Source: an uncultured Prevotella sp. (GTDB lineage Bacteria > Bacteroidota > Bacteroidia > Bacteroidales > Bacteroidaceae). From it: a stretch of 64,000 bases of DNA. A program made the translations under genes and the position numbers. Of the stretch, positions 18,264-27,217 are shown one piece after another. The DNA lies in NCBI GenBank assembly GCA_934204655.1, contig CAKPZJ010000003.1:62001-126000 (forward strand), given 5' to 3'. How positions within the stretch are numbered: position 1 is the stretch's first letter; the number at the start of each line of letters is the position of its first letter. Below the pieces are notes generated by a model. That model worked only from the letters and a program-made list of their open reading frames with translations. It did no database searches and had not been told where the DNA came from.

Positions 18264-18935
18264 TCAGCCGCGAGCCTTGGCGATATAGCCCAGGGCCTCT
18301 ACACACTTATCGGTTATAGCCTGCCAGTTGCCAGCAGCCACTACATCCTTGGGGAAGAGCTTGCTGCCCATGCCCACGCAGAGCACACCACTCTTAATCC
18401 ATGCGGTGAGGTTCTCTTCCTCTGGGCTTACAGCGCCAGTAACCATGATGTTGCTCCAGCGCAGCGGGGCCATCACATTCTTAACAAATGAGGGGCCACC
18501 CACATTACCTGCGGGGAACACCTTGGTCACGTCGCAGCCAGCAGCCTGCGCGTTGCTTATCTCGCTCACCGAGCCGCAACCAGGGCTGTACGGCACGAGT
18601 CGGCGGTTACACACGGTGGCTATCTCGGGGTTGAAGTTGGGGCCCACGATAAAGTTGGCGCCCAGCTGCATGTACAGGGCTGCCGTAGCAGCATCCAGTA
18701 CGGTTCCCGCACCCAGTATCATTTCGGGACAAGCCGTGGCCACCCATTTACTCAGTTCTCCGAAAACCTCATGGGCAAAGTCGCCACGGTTCGTGAACTC
18801 AAACACGCGTACACCGCCGGCATAGCAAGCGCTGATGACATGCTTGCATATCTCGATGTCGCTATTGAAGAATACAGGAACCATGCCCGTTGCGCGCATG
18901 GCCTGTATGACTTGTACTTTGTTAAATCTTGCCAT
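18264..18935 (-). CDS. eda: 2-dehydro-3-deoxyphosphogluconate (KDPG/KHG) aldolase
   Basis: 223 residues, a class I aldolase that splits KDPG into pyruvate and glyceraldehyde 3-phosphate (and often 4-hydroxy-2-oxoglutarate). Family residues are visible: Glu46 in VFEFTNR, the GAGTV turn, and Schiff-base Lys138 in VTKVFPAGN, with phosphate-binding GAVSPEE near residue 190. It follows kdgK by 11 bases, giving the last two steps of hexuronate or gluconate breakdown, which in Bacteroidales typically handles pectin- or glycosaminoglycan-derived sugars. The large sensor kinase gene begins 44 bases downstream and might be transcribed with it. Confidence 0.93.
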   Translation of the reverse strand: MARFNKVQVIQAMRATGMVPVFFNSDIEICKHVISACYAGGVRVFEFTNRGDFAHEVFGELSKWVATACPEMILGAGTVLDAATAALYMQLGANFIVGPNFNPEIATVCNRRLVPYSPGCGSVSEISNAQAAGCDVTKVFPAGNVGGPSFVKNVMAPLRWSNIMVTGAVSPEEENLTAWIKSGVLCVGMGSKLFPKDVVAAGNWQAITDKCVEALGYIAKARG

Positions 18936-18946
18936 AATTGATGATA

Positions 18947-19972
18947 TTATCTCTGAACACGGCCAGAAGCATCGCCACCGGCCAGGTTCTCAACCTCTTC
19001 CTTGCTTACCATATTAAAGTCGCCGGGGATAGTATGCTTCAGCGCCGAGGCAGCTACAGCAAACTCAAGCGCCTTAGCCTGGTCGCCATTATAAGTAATA
19101 AGACCATGAATGAGGCCACCCGAAAACGAGTCGCCACCGCCCACGCGGTCAATGATAGGCAGGATGTCGTAATGCTTACTCTCGTAGAAGTCCTTGCCAT
19201 CATAGCTCAGCGCCTTCCAGCCATTGTGCGAAGCCGAGAGGCTCTCGCGCAGCGTACTTACTACATACTTGAAGCCAAACTCCTTCATCATACCCTTGAA
19301 GATGCCATAATAGCCCTCGGCAGCGGTCTCGCCTTTCTCCACGTTGGCCTCGGGCACAAAGCCCAGGCACAGCTTGGCGTCTTCCTCATTTCCGATGCAC
19401 ACATCGACATACTTCATCAGCGGCTTCATAATGCTCTGTGCTTTCTCGGATGTCCAGAGCTTCTTACGGAAGTTCAGGTCGCAGCTCACGGTTACCCCAT
19501 GACGCTTGGCAGCCTCACAGGCCAGACGGGTAAGTTCAGCAGCCTTGTCGCTGATGGCCGGGGTGATGCCACTCCAGTGGAACCAATCGGCATCGCTCAT
19601 TATGGTGTCGAAATCGAAGTCTGCGGCATCAGCCTCAGCCATCGAACTACCGGCCCTGTCATATATTACCTTTGACGGACGCATCGAAGCGCCACTCTCC
19701 AGATAGTAAATACCCAAACGGTTGCCACCACGGGCAACATAGTCACAATGTACACCAAATCTGCGCAGAGCATTGAGCGCACACTGACCAATCTCATGGG
19801 CGGGCAGCTTGCTGACAAAGTAAGCATCGTGGCCATAGTTGGCACAGCTTACCGCTACGTTGGCCTCTCCACCACCGTAAACTACATCGAAGTACTCACT
19901 CTGAACAAAACGTTTCTGTCCAGGAGAAGAGAGCCTCAGCATTATCTCGCCCATTGTTACAATTTTTGCCAT
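18947..19972 (-). CDS. kdgK: 2-keto-3-deoxygluconate kinase (PfkB family)
   Basis: 341 residues of the ribokinase/PfkB fold, phosphorylating 2-keto-3-deoxygluconate with ATP to give KDPG for the adjacent aldolase. The N-terminal [15 protein letters not shown] substrate region and the PfkB signature [16 protein letters not shown], with catalytic Asp in GGGDSF, are present. Assignment to KdgK over other sugar kinases rests on adjacency to eda and overall similarity. A minus-strand TACTTTTG (20015-20022) lies about 45 bases before the start. A divergent LacI regulator 170 bases away is the likely local regulator. Confidence 0.9.
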   Translation of the reverse strand: MAKIVTMGEIMLRLSSPGQKRFVQSEYFDVVYGGGEANVAVSCANYGHDAYFVSKLPAHEIGQCALNALRRFGVHCDYVARGGNRLGIYYLESGASMRPSKVIYDRAGSSMAEADAADFDFDTIMSDADWFHWSGITPAISDKAAELTRLACEAAKRHGVTVSCDLNFRKKLWTSEKAQSIMKPLMKYVDVCIGNEEDAKLCLGFVPEANVEKGETAAEGYYGIFKGMMKEFGFKYVVSTLRESLSASHNGWKALSYDGKDFYESKHYDILPIIDRVGGGDSFSGGLIHGLITYNGDQAKALEFAVAASALKHTIPGDFNMVSKEEVENLAGGDASGRVQR

Positions 19973-20014
19973 TTTCTAATGCTTTAAATAGATTAATTGT
20001 CTTGTTTTTATGAA

Positions 20015-20046
20015 CAAAAGTAATCATTATTTCTATAATGGGGAAA
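20015..20046 (-). promoter_or_regulatory. Promoter for kdgK-eda
   Basis: Minus-strand TACTTTTG (20015-20022) with TTTC at 20043-20046, 20-nt spacer; a true TTTG (20047-20050) is 24 nt away. It shares the 170-bp divergent region with the lacI-type gene, where operators would be expected. Confidence 0.55.
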
Positions 20047-20092
20047 CAAATTCAAGAAAAAATGACAACGGGCTCAAAAATTATGGCTGTGC

Positions 20093-20125
20093 TTTCACAC
20101 AATTAATTAATTATTACTATTTTTG
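20093..20125 (+). promoter_or_regulatory. Promoter for the LacI-family gene
   Basis: TATTTTTG at 20118-20125 fits TAnnTTTG; TTTC at 20093-20096 is a weak -33 with a 21-nt spacer. Start of transcription would be about 10 bases before the ATG. Confidence 0.5.
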
Positions 20126-20142
20126 CAGCGATTTAGAAGATA

Positions 20143-21213
20143 ATGGCAGAGAAGATAAGAATAAAAGACATAGCTGCACGGGCCGGGGTTTCGGCCGGAA
20201 CCGTAGACAGGGTGCTGCACGGACGGCCCAATGTTTCGCAGACGGCCAGAGAGAAAGTTGAGGAAGCCCTAAGGGAAATGGACTACCGCGCCAACATGTA
20301 TGCCAGCGCGCTGGCCCGCAATAAGCAGTACACCTTTATCCTTATGATGCCCCAGTTCGAGTCCGAGGCTTACTGGGAGGAGATAGCCGAGGGCTGTGTC
20401 AAAGCCTGCGAGGCCCGGCGCGACTTCCATCTGCACCTCAACATTATCTATTACGACCGGTTCTCTAACGAGTCGTTTGTCCAGCAATGCCGCCACTGCC
20501 TGAACGCCAAGCCCGACGGCATCATCATCGTCCCGGCTGCCATCAAGACCACCCGCGCCTTTACCGAGCGCCTGCACGGTCTGGGCATACCCTTCGTACT
20601 GCTCGACTCGTTTATCCCAGAACTCAATCCGCTGGCTTTCTTCGGGCAGGACTCGTTCTGCAGCGGCTACTTTGCAGCTAAGATACTGATGCTGATAGCC
20701 CATAACGAGAAAGAGATAGCCATAACCCGCCTGGTCAAGGACGGCAAGGTGATAAGCCGTCAGCAGGAGAACCGCGAAGTGGGCTTCCGCAGTTATATGG
20801 AGAAGCGCTATCCACATATCCATATCTGCACGCTGGATATGCCTATCGACATCCACGACAATGACAAGCTCTACACCCACCTGTTAGACCGTTTCTTCGA
20901 CCGTCACCCTGATGTACACCACTGCATTACCTTCAACTCCAAGGCTCACATCATCGGTGACTACCTCCTCCTCTCCCACCGTACCAACACGCAGATTATG
21001 GGTTACGATATGGTCAACAAGAATGCTATGTGCCTACGCGAGGGAACTATATCGTTCCTCATCGCCCAGCATGCTTATATGCAGGGTTACCTCTGCCTCG
21101 AGGCGCTCTTTAACGCTATCGTTCTCAAGAAAGATGTGCCTCCCGTCAACTACATGCCTATCGAGCTCATCACCCGCGAGAACATGGATTTCTACCAACG
21201 TACTTATAAATAA
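20143..21213 (+). CDS. LacI-family transcriptional regulator
   Basis: 356 residues. The N-terminal helix-turn-helix IKDIAARAGVSAGTVDRVLHGR is followed by a hinge helix (YRANMYASALAR) and a periplasmic-binding-protein-like sugar-sensing domain (about residues 65-345), the standard LacI/GalR layout. VDRVLHGR is typical of Bacteroidales members that act on sugar-acid loci. Because it is divergent from kdgK-eda, regulation of these genes by a hexuronate-derived ligand is a reasonable inference. An NhaC-type gene starts 59 bases downstream on the same strand. Confidence 0.9.
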   Translation: MAEKIRIKDIAARAGVSAGTVDRVLHGRPNVSQTAREKVEEALREMDYRANMYASALARNKQYTFILMMPQFESEAYWEEIAEGCVKACEARRDFHLHLNIIYYDRFSNESFVQQCRHCLNAKPDGIIIVPAAIKTTRAFTERLHGLGIPFVLLDSFIPELNPLAFFGQDSFCSGYFAAKILMLIAHNEKEIAITRLVKDGKVISRQQENREVGFRSYMEKRYPHIHICTLDMPIDIHDNDKLYTHLLDRFFDRHPDVHHCITFNSKAHIIGDYLLLSHRTNTQIMGYDMVNKNAMCLREGTISFLIAQHAYMQGYLCLEALFNAIVLKKDVPPVNYMPIELITRENMDFYQRTYK

Positions 21214-21272
21214 TGTATAGGGCAGCAGCCCGCTTACAGCCACCGCCAGCCGCCCATTATCAGCCAATCAAT

Positions 21273-22556
21273 ATGATTAGTAATAAGAAAGGCATACTTG
21301 CCCTGTCACCACTTATCGTATTTATCGTATTCTACTTAGTGCTGTCGCTCATCGCGGGCGACTTCTACAAGGTGCCCATCACAGTGGCCTTTATGATAGC
21401 CAGCATCTATGCCATCTGTATTTCGGGCGGTCAGCCCCTCCAGCGGCGCATAGACACCTTCAGCCGGGGTGCCGGTTCCAACCGGCTGTTGCTCATGCTG
21501 TGGATATACGTATTAGCCGGGGCCTTTGCCGCATCGGCCAAGGCCATGGGTAGCATAGATGCCACGGTAGACCTGGCCCTGCACACCCTGCCACCCAGCC
21601 TGCTGCTTCCGGGCCTGTTCGTGGCGGCCTGCTTCATCTCGATCTCCATCGGCACCAGTGTGGGAACGGTGGTGGCCCTGGTGCCTATAGCCGCTGGCAT
21701 AGCCCACGATACGGGATCCAACATAGCGCTGATGGTGGCGGTAATAGTGGGCGGCTCCTACTTTGGCGACAACCTCTCTTTTATATCCGACACCACCGTG
21801 GTGGCCACCCAGACGCAGGGCTGCAAGATGAGCGACAAGTTCAGAGTCAATTCGCTTATCGTGGCACCAGCCGCCGTAATGCTGCTCATCGTATATGCCA
21901 TCCTGGGCCAGGGCATACAGGCCCCTACCCACATCCCGGCCATAGACCTGGTCAAGATTATCCCTTACATAGCCGTCCTCGTCATAGCCATCCTGGGTAT
22001 GAATGTCATGGCGGTTCTAACCATAGGCATCCTGCTGTGCGGCATCATTGGCATGGCCGAGGGCACCTACGACCTGTACGGGTGGTTTACCGCCATGGGT
22101 CAGGGCATTACGGGCATGGGCGAACTGGTCATCATAGCCATGATGGCGGGGGGCTTGCTCGAGCTCATCAGTGAGATGGGGGGCATAGAGTACCTCATCA
22201 GTATGCTCACCAGCCGAGTACACTCCAAGCGGGGAGCCGAGTTGTCGATAGCCGCCTTAGTAAGCCTGGTCAACCTATGTACGGCTAACAACACGGTGGC
22301 CATACTCACCGTGGGAGGCATCGCCCACGAGATAGGCAACCGCTTTGGCGTAGACAACCGCAAGGCCGCCTCTATCCTGGACACGTTCTCGTGCATGGTT
22401 CAGGGCCTTATTCCTTATGGAGTACAGATGCTGCTGGCCGCGGGGCTTGCTCACCTCAGCCCGGTACAGATAATACCTTACCTGTATTACCCCATGGCCA
22501 TAGGGCTGTCTGCTTTAGCGGCCATATTACTACGACTACCTAAAAAGTACAGCTGA
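21273..22556 (+). CDS. NhaC-family Na+/H+ antiporter
   Basis: 427 residues from ATG 21273; an earlier start overlapping the LacI stop would give a Pro/Ala-rich non-membrane extension and is rejected. There are about 11-12 hydrophobic segments. The NhaC signature region is clear: SIGTSVGTVVALVPIA then GGSYFGDNLSFISDTTVVATQTQGC. The family exchanges Na+ for H+, or malate/lactate in some members, at the cytoplasmic membrane. The stop codon overlaps the next ATG (ATGA-type), showing translational coupling to the following unknown gene. Confidence 0.88.
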   Translation: MISNKKGILALSPLIVFIVFYLVLSLIAGDFYKVPITVAFMIASIYAICISGGQPLQRRIDTFSRGAGSNRLLLMLWIYVLAGAFAASAKAMGSIDATVDLALHTLPPSLLLPGLFVAACFISISIGTSVGTVVALVPIAAGIAHDTGSNIALMVAVIVGGSYFGDNLSFISDTTVVATQTQGCKMSDKFRVNSLIVAPAAVMLLIVYAILGQGIQAPTHIPAIDLVKIIPYIAVLVIAILGMNVMAVLTIGILLCGIIGMAEGTYDLYGWFTAMGQGITGMGELVIIAMMAGGLLELISEMGGIEYLISMLTSRVHSKRGAELSIAALVSLVNLCTANNTVAILTVGGIAHEIGNRFGVDNRKAASILDTFSCMVQGLIPYGVQMLLAAGLAHLSPVQIIPYLYYPMAIGLSALAAILLRLPKKYS

Positions 22557-23353
22557 TGGATATTATCGAACGTAACTTTTTCAGTCTGATACGGTCTGGC
22601 GGCCTCAACGAGTTTGTGGCCGTCGAGCCCATGTCGCCCTACAAGTGGCGGCGACTTATGGCCATGGCCATAGACCGCCATGTAGAAGATACGGTAACCA
22701 AGGGCCTGCGTAGCCATCAGTACGATACGGACATAGAGATACCGCGCGAGCTATTCAACGTAAGCGCGGCTCCTACCCCATCGGCTCCGGCCACAACCCG
22801 GCCGCCGCTGGCCAACCGACTGCTTAACCATAGGTTAGAGACGATACGCCACGATGAGCTACACGCCATAGACACATCGGTCGACACGCTCGAGCTGTTA
22901 GACATCATCATCGCGTGTATCACCACCATGCTCAACAGCGATGTATCTATCCGCCAGCTACTCCGCCTGGGAGTCTTCCTACGCACCCGGGGCGACCGTG
23001 CCGACTTTGTCAAGTTAGACCAGTGGCTCAGCCGGCTACACCTACAGCGTATCGCCCAGCTCCAGGGATGTATCCTTATGACCGGCTTCGGTTTTGAGCA
23101 AGACGAGCTCCCCTTTGTCCATCGCGTAGAACCGGCTGCCCGCCAACTGCTCAACCGCTCGCTTCACCATGGCGACAGAGAGTACGAGGAGTGGCAGGTA
23201 AGCGACAACAAGCCCATTTTTGTCAAGACCAATTCGCGTGCCCTGTTCCGCAACCTGCGCCGGTGCATGCGCTATCTGGCCTATGCGCCGCTCGAGGCCA
23301 TCAGCAACCTGCTTGGCAACATGGCGCGCTCCATATCCGAGATAGAAGAGTAA
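22556..23353 (+). CDS. Conserved-looking hypothetical cytoplasmic protein
   Basis: 265 residues with no signal peptide or membrane helix. Largely helical; a Pro/Ala/Thr linker lies at about residues 70-85 (APTPSAPATTRPP). The ATG overlaps the antiporter stop by one base, so it is translated with it. The family was not recognised. Basic patches such as RALFRNLRRCMRYLAY occur near the C-terminus. A role linked to the antiporter is implied only by position. Confidence 0.75.
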   Translation: MDIIERNFFSLIRSGGLNEFVAVEPMSPYKWRRLMAMAIDRHVEDTVTKGLRSHQYDTDIEIPRELFNVSAAPTPSAPATTRPPLANRLLNHRLETIRHDELHAIDTSVDTLELLDIIIACITTMLNSDVSIRQLLRLGVFLRTRGDRADFVKLDQWLSRLHLQRIAQLQGCILMTGFGFEQDELPFVHRVEPAARQLLNRSLHHGDREYEEWQVSDNKPIFVKTNSRALFRNLRRCMRYLAYAPLEAISNLLGNMARSISEIEE

Positions 23354-23398
23354 TCACTATATATATAATAAGGACTACCAATACAAGTAAATAGAGAG

Positions 23399-24547
23399 AT
23401 GAGTATCAAGCGTATCATTATGGCCATGGCCGTAGGGGCCGTGGTCATGGGGGCACAGGCCCAGAATGACATAAAGTTAATCGTAGGCACCTACACCAAT
23501 GGCAGCAGCAAGGGCATATACACCTTCAGCTTTGACCAGACCACTGGCAAGTGGGCACCGATAGACACGTTAGCCATAGCTAACCCTTCCTACGTTACGG
23601 TTACGGCCGATGGCAAGACAATCTATGCCGTGAGCGAGAACAATGATGAGACGGCGAGTGTCAACGCCATCGCCTTTGACAGCGCCACGGGCCGCATGCG
23701 TCTGCTCAACGCCCAGAAAACCCACGGAGCAGACCCCTGTTATGTGGAGACCAATGACAACTTTCTGCTTACGGCCAACTATACCGGCGGGTCTATGAGC
23801 CTGTTCCCAGTAAACTTAGATGGCACCTTAGGCGAGATGAAGATGCAGTTCAAGGGCTCTACCGGTGGCACCTTTATGCCCAATCAGCAGCAGGCCCATA
23901 TACACATGGCCACCTTTACCCCCGACGGCGGCTACGTGCTGGCTACCGACTTCAGCGCCGACCGCATCCTGCGCTACGAGATAACGGGCATGGAGGAAAT
24001 CAAGTACCAGGGAGTAGCCGGAACGGTAGAAGCTGGTGCCGGATCCCGCCACATCGTGTTCAGTCCCGACAGCCGGTTCTTCTATGTTATCAGCGAACTG
24101 TCGGGCAGCATCAACGTGTTCAGCTGGAGCTATGGCAAGAGTCATAAGGTACAGACCATTGCCGCCGACAAGGTGGGCGGGCACGGCAGCGCCGACATCC
24201 ACATATCGCCCGATGGCCGCTACCTCTATGCCTCTAACCGCCTGAAGAACGATGGTATCGCCATCTTCAGCATCAACCGTCAGACGGGCATGCTCAGCCC
24301 CGTGGGCTATCAGGCTACGGGCCTCCACCCGCGCAACTTCGGCATTACGCCCAATGGCAACTATCTGCTCTGTGCCTGCCGTGACGACAACAAGATTCAG
24401 GTGTTCCGTATCAACAAGACTAACGGACTGTTAGAAGACACGCATCAGGACATAGCGGTCGACAAGGCCGTCTGCGTCAAGTTCTATCCCGTCGTGATGC
24501 AGCCCGGAGTAGGCGATGGCCAGTTCCGAGTCATCGAGAAGCCATAG
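23399..24547 (+). CDS. Secreted lactonase-family beta-propeller protein (6-phosphogluconolactonase-like)
   Basis: 382 residues with signal peptide ending MGAQAQ. The mature chain shows repeated propeller blades with the family motifs LIVGTYTNGSSKGIYTF, NPSYVTVTADGKTIYAVSE, HIVFSPDSRFFYVISE, ISPDGRYLYASNR and HPRNFGITPNGNYLL. It belongs to the lactonase family (Pgl/YbhE-like), which hydrolyses 6-phosphogluconolactone or muconolactone. The signal peptide argues against a role in the cytoplasmic pentose-phosphate pathway, so the true substrate may be another sugar lactone. A terminator lies 37 bases after the stop. Confidence 0.88.
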   Translation: MSIKRIIMAMAVGAVVMGAQAQNDIKLIVGTYTNGSSKGIYTFSFDQTTGKWAPIDTLAIANPSYVTVTADGKTIYAVSENNDETASVNAIAFDSATGRMRLLNAQKTHGADPCYVETNDNFLLTANYTGGSMSLFPVNLDGTLGEMKMQFKGSTGGTFMPNQQQAHIHMATFTPDGGYVLATDFSADRILRYEITGMEEIKYQGVAGTVEAGAGSRHIVFSPDSRFFYVISELSGSINVFSWSYGKSHKVQTIAADKVGGHGSADIHISPDGRYLYASNRLKNDGIAIFSINRQTGMLSPVGYQATGLHPRNFGITPNGNYLLCACRDDNKIQVFRINKTNGLLEDTHQDIAVDKAVCVKFYPVVMQPGVGDGQFRVIEKP

Positions 24548-24583
24548 CAAGCCGGCCCTACCAGGCCCATCCCTAATAACACC

Positions 24584-24613
24584 AAGCCCCCGCACCACTC
24601 GGTACGGGGGCTT
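24584..24613. terminator. Bidirectional terminator, lactonase gene / citrate synthase
   Basis: Stem AAGCCCCCG (24584-24592) with CGGGGGCTT (24605-24613) around a 12-base loop, followed by TGCC; on the minus strand it is followed by GGTGTT. It separates convergent genes. Confidence 0.75.
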
Positions 24614-24636
24614 TGCCTTTATAACGGTTCCTGTTG

Positions 24637-25983
24637 TCAGCGCTCGCTGATGGGCACATACTCCTTGCTCTCCAAAAGGTTCATGTAGGCCGGACGGATA
24701 ATGCGGCGGCCCTCGTAATGCAGCTCTTCGATACGGTGGGCTGTCCATCCCACGATACGCGCCATGGCGAATATGGGGGTAAAGATTTCCTGGGGCAGCC
24801 CTATCATCTCATAGATAAAGCCACTGTAGAAGTCCAGGTTGGCACACACCGGTTTCTTGGACTTGCGCCGGGCCGATATGAGTTTTATCCCTTCCTGCTC
24901 TATGCGCCGCAGGAACTGATACTCCTCCTCGCGCCCCTTCTCCTTGGCCAGTTCGCCTGCCAGCTTCTTCAACTGTACGGCACGGGGGTCGCTCAGGGTG
25001 TAGACAGCATGGCCCAAGCCATAGATAAGTCCGGTCTGGTCGTAAGCCTCCTTGTTGAGCATACGGGTAAGATAGGTATCTATCTCATCGGTATCGACCC
25101 AGTCCTTAATCTGTTGTTTCAGATGGTGGAACATGTTAATAACCTTGATGTTGGCGCCACCATGCAGCGGCCCCTTGAGCGAGCCGATACCCGCGGCTAT
25201 CGACGAGTAGGTGTCAGTACGGGTAGAGCTGGTTACGCGCACGGTAAAGGTCGAGTTGTTACCTCCGCCATGCTCTGCCTGGATGATGAGCAGCAGGTCG
25301 AGCATGCGCGCATCGAGCTCAGTATAGTTGTCGTGCTTGAGCATATAGAGGAAATTCTCAGCGATAGAGAGATTCTCATTAGGGTGGCGGATGTGCAGGC
25401 TACGCCCCTGTACCGAGTGACGATAGATATTGTAGGCATAGGCTATGATGGTGGGAAACTTGGCTATCAGCTCTATCGACTGGCGCATCAGGTTGTCGCG
25501 CGAGATGTCGTCTGGATTGCTGTCAAAGGTGTACATCTCCAGCACGCACCGCGCCAGAATGTTCATGATATCAGTTCCCTCCAGGTCTATGATGTGTACG
25601 ATGGTACGGTGATCCAGCGGCATGTTCTCGTTGAGCAGACTCTGAAAGGCCGACAACTCCTCCTTGTCGGGCAACTTGCCCGAAAGCAGCAGATAGGCCG
25701 TCTCCTCAAATCCGAATCGGCGTTCCTGCAACAGGGGCTCCACCAGGTCGTTCAGTTCGTAGCCCCGGTAGAAGAGTTTGCCGTCGGTAGGCGTAAGCAC
25801 GCCGTCGGCGCCACGCTCGTAGCCCACCACGTTACCTATATTGGTCAGTCCCACCAGCACTCCCGACCCGTTCTCGTTACGCAGACCACGCTTCACGCCG
25901 TAGGTCTGAAACGATTCGAGGGGTATCTTACAGGCGTTCTTTACCTCGTCACTCAGTTTGTATATCAGATATTCCTTTTTCAT
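24637..25983 (-). CDS. gltA: Citrate synthase
   Basis: 448 residues. It condenses oxaloacetate with acetyl-CoA to citrate. Catalytic motifs are present: GPLHGGANIKV (first His), GLIYGLGHAVYTLSDPRA (second His) and the Asp in ANLDFYSGFIY, followed by the CoA-binding GWTAHRIEE. The sequence is of the long bacterial type seen in Bacteroidales. It is the last gene of the aconitase - isocitrate dehydrogenase - citrate synthase unit, 29 bases after icd. Confidence 0.95.
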   Translation of the reverse strand: MKKEYLIYKLSDEVKNACKIPLESFQTYGVKRGLRNENGSGVLVGLTNIGNVVGYERGADGVLTPTDGKLFYRGYELNDLVEPLLQERRFGFEETAYLLLSGKLPDKEELSAFQSLLNENMPLDHRTIVHIIDLEGTDIMNILARCVLEMYTFDSNPDDISRDNLMRQSIELIAKFPTIIAYAYNIYRHSVQGRSLHIRHPNENLSIAENFLYMLKHDNYTELDARMLDLLLIIQAEHGGGNNSTFTVRVTSSTRTDTYSSIAAGIGSLKGPLHGGANIKVINMFHHLKQQIKDWVDTDEIDTYLTRMLNKEAYDQTGLIYGLGHAVYTLSDPRAVQLKKLAGELAKEKGREEEYQFLRRIEQEGIKLISARRKSKKPVCANLDFYSGFIYEMIGLPQEIFTPIFAMARIVGWTAHRIEELHYEGRRIIRPAYMNLLESKEYVPISER

Positions 25984-26012
25984 CTTGTTACGGTTTGCTG
26001 TATGGTTGTTAC

Positions 26013-27200
26013 TCAGTTACCTATCTCGTCCATCAGGCGCTGGCCAAACTCAGCGGTACCCAGCGCCTGTCCCTGGGGCATAAACCGGGCCAGGTCGGCC
26101 GTGGCCTCACCGCAGCCGAAAAGCGTCTCCATGGCCTGGGTTACCAGGGCTCCGGCCTCGTTCCACCCCATATAGTCGAGCATCATTACGGCCGACAGGA
26201 TGATGGAACAGGGATTTACCACGTTGGTTCCGGCTATATCGGGGGCTATGCCATGGGTAGCCTCGAATATGGCGTGCCCCGTCTGGTAGTTGATGTTTGC
26301 TCCCGGCGATATGCCTATGCCGCCCACCTGGGCTGCCAGCATGTCCGAGATGTAGTCGCCGTTCAGGTTCATGGTGGCTATCACGCTGTAGTTCTGTGGT
26401 TTGAGCAGCGCGTTCTGCAAGAAGGCATCACAGATGCAGTCGTCTATTACCAGCCGGCCGTCAGCCAGGGCGTCGGCATACTCACGCTGGGCCAACTCAT
26501 AGCCCCACTTGCGGAAACCGCCCTCGGTAAACTTCATTATGTTGCCCTTGTGTACCAGGGTGACGCGTCTGAGCCCGTGGGCCAATGCGTAGTCGATGGC
26601 GCTACGGATAAGGCGCTCGGAACCCTCACGCGAGACAGGCTTAATGCCAAAGGCAGAGGTCTCGGGAAACCTCACACGGTCTACGCCCATCTCATCGTGC
26701 AGGAAGCGGTACACCCGGTGGGCGCCGTCGCTACCCGCCTCCCACTCTATGCCGGCATAGATGTCCTCGGTGTTCTCGCGAAACACACACATGTCGACCT
26801 TCTCCGGATGTTTTACCGGCGAGTCTACCCCACGGAACCACCGTACCGGGCGCTGGCATACATAGAGGTCCAGCTGTTGGCGCAGGGCCACATTCAGACT
26901 ACGCATGCCGCCACCTACGGGAGTCATCAGGGGGCCCTTGATGCCCACCAAGTAGGTGTTAAAGGCATCGAGCGTGGCCTGGGGCAACCACTCGCCAGTC
27001 TGGTCGTGGGCCTTTCCGCCGGCCAGCACCTCCAGCCACTCTATGCGGCGCGTTCCCTGATAGGCGCGAGCCACGGCCTGGTCTATTACACGGCGCATGA
27101 CGGGGGTAATCTCGGCTCCCACGCCATCGCCCACTATATAGGGTATGGTAACCATGTCGGGCACGGTCAGCACACCGTCTTGCTTAGTTATCTTAGCCAT
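26013..27200 (-). CDS. icd: Isocitrate dehydrogenase (probably NADP-dependent)
   Basis: 395 residues. It oxidatively decarboxylates isocitrate to 2-oxoglutarate. Family residues: TIPYIVGDGVGAEIT at the N-terminus, the substrate Ser in GGMRSLNVALRQQLDLYVCQR (as in E. coli Icd SLNVALR), the FRENTEDIYAG loop, and NYQTGHAIFEATHGIAPDIAG in the cofactor region. Cofactor choice is inferred from similarity to the E. coli NADP enzyme. It sits 17 bases after the aconitase stop and 29 before gltA. Confidence 0.93.
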   Translation of the reverse strand: MAKITKQDGVLTVPDMVTIPYIVGDGVGAEITPVMRRVIDQAVARAYQGTRRIEWLEVLAGGKAHDQTGEWLPQATLDAFNTYLVGIKGPLMTPVGGGMRSLNVALRQQLDLYVCQRPVRWFRGVDSPVKHPEKVDMCVFRENTEDIYAGIEWEAGSDGAHRVYRFLHDEMGVDRVRFPETSAFGIKPVSREGSERLIRSAIDYALAHGLRRVTLVHKGNIMKFTEGGFRKWGYELAQREYADALADGRLVIDDCICDAFLQNALLKPQNYSVIATMNLNGDYISDMLAAQVGGIGISPGANINYQTGHAIFEATHGIAPDIAGTNVVNPCSIILSAVMMLDYMGWNEAGALVTQAMETLFGCGEATADLARFMPQGQALGTAEFGQRLMDEIGN

Positions 27201-27217
27201 AATGGGTAGTATATTTA

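Noticed and set aside
24634..27209. Long open frames antisense to citrate synthase and isocitrate dehydrogenase
   Set aside because: Complement shadows of well-supported enzymes, with no domain-like sequence.
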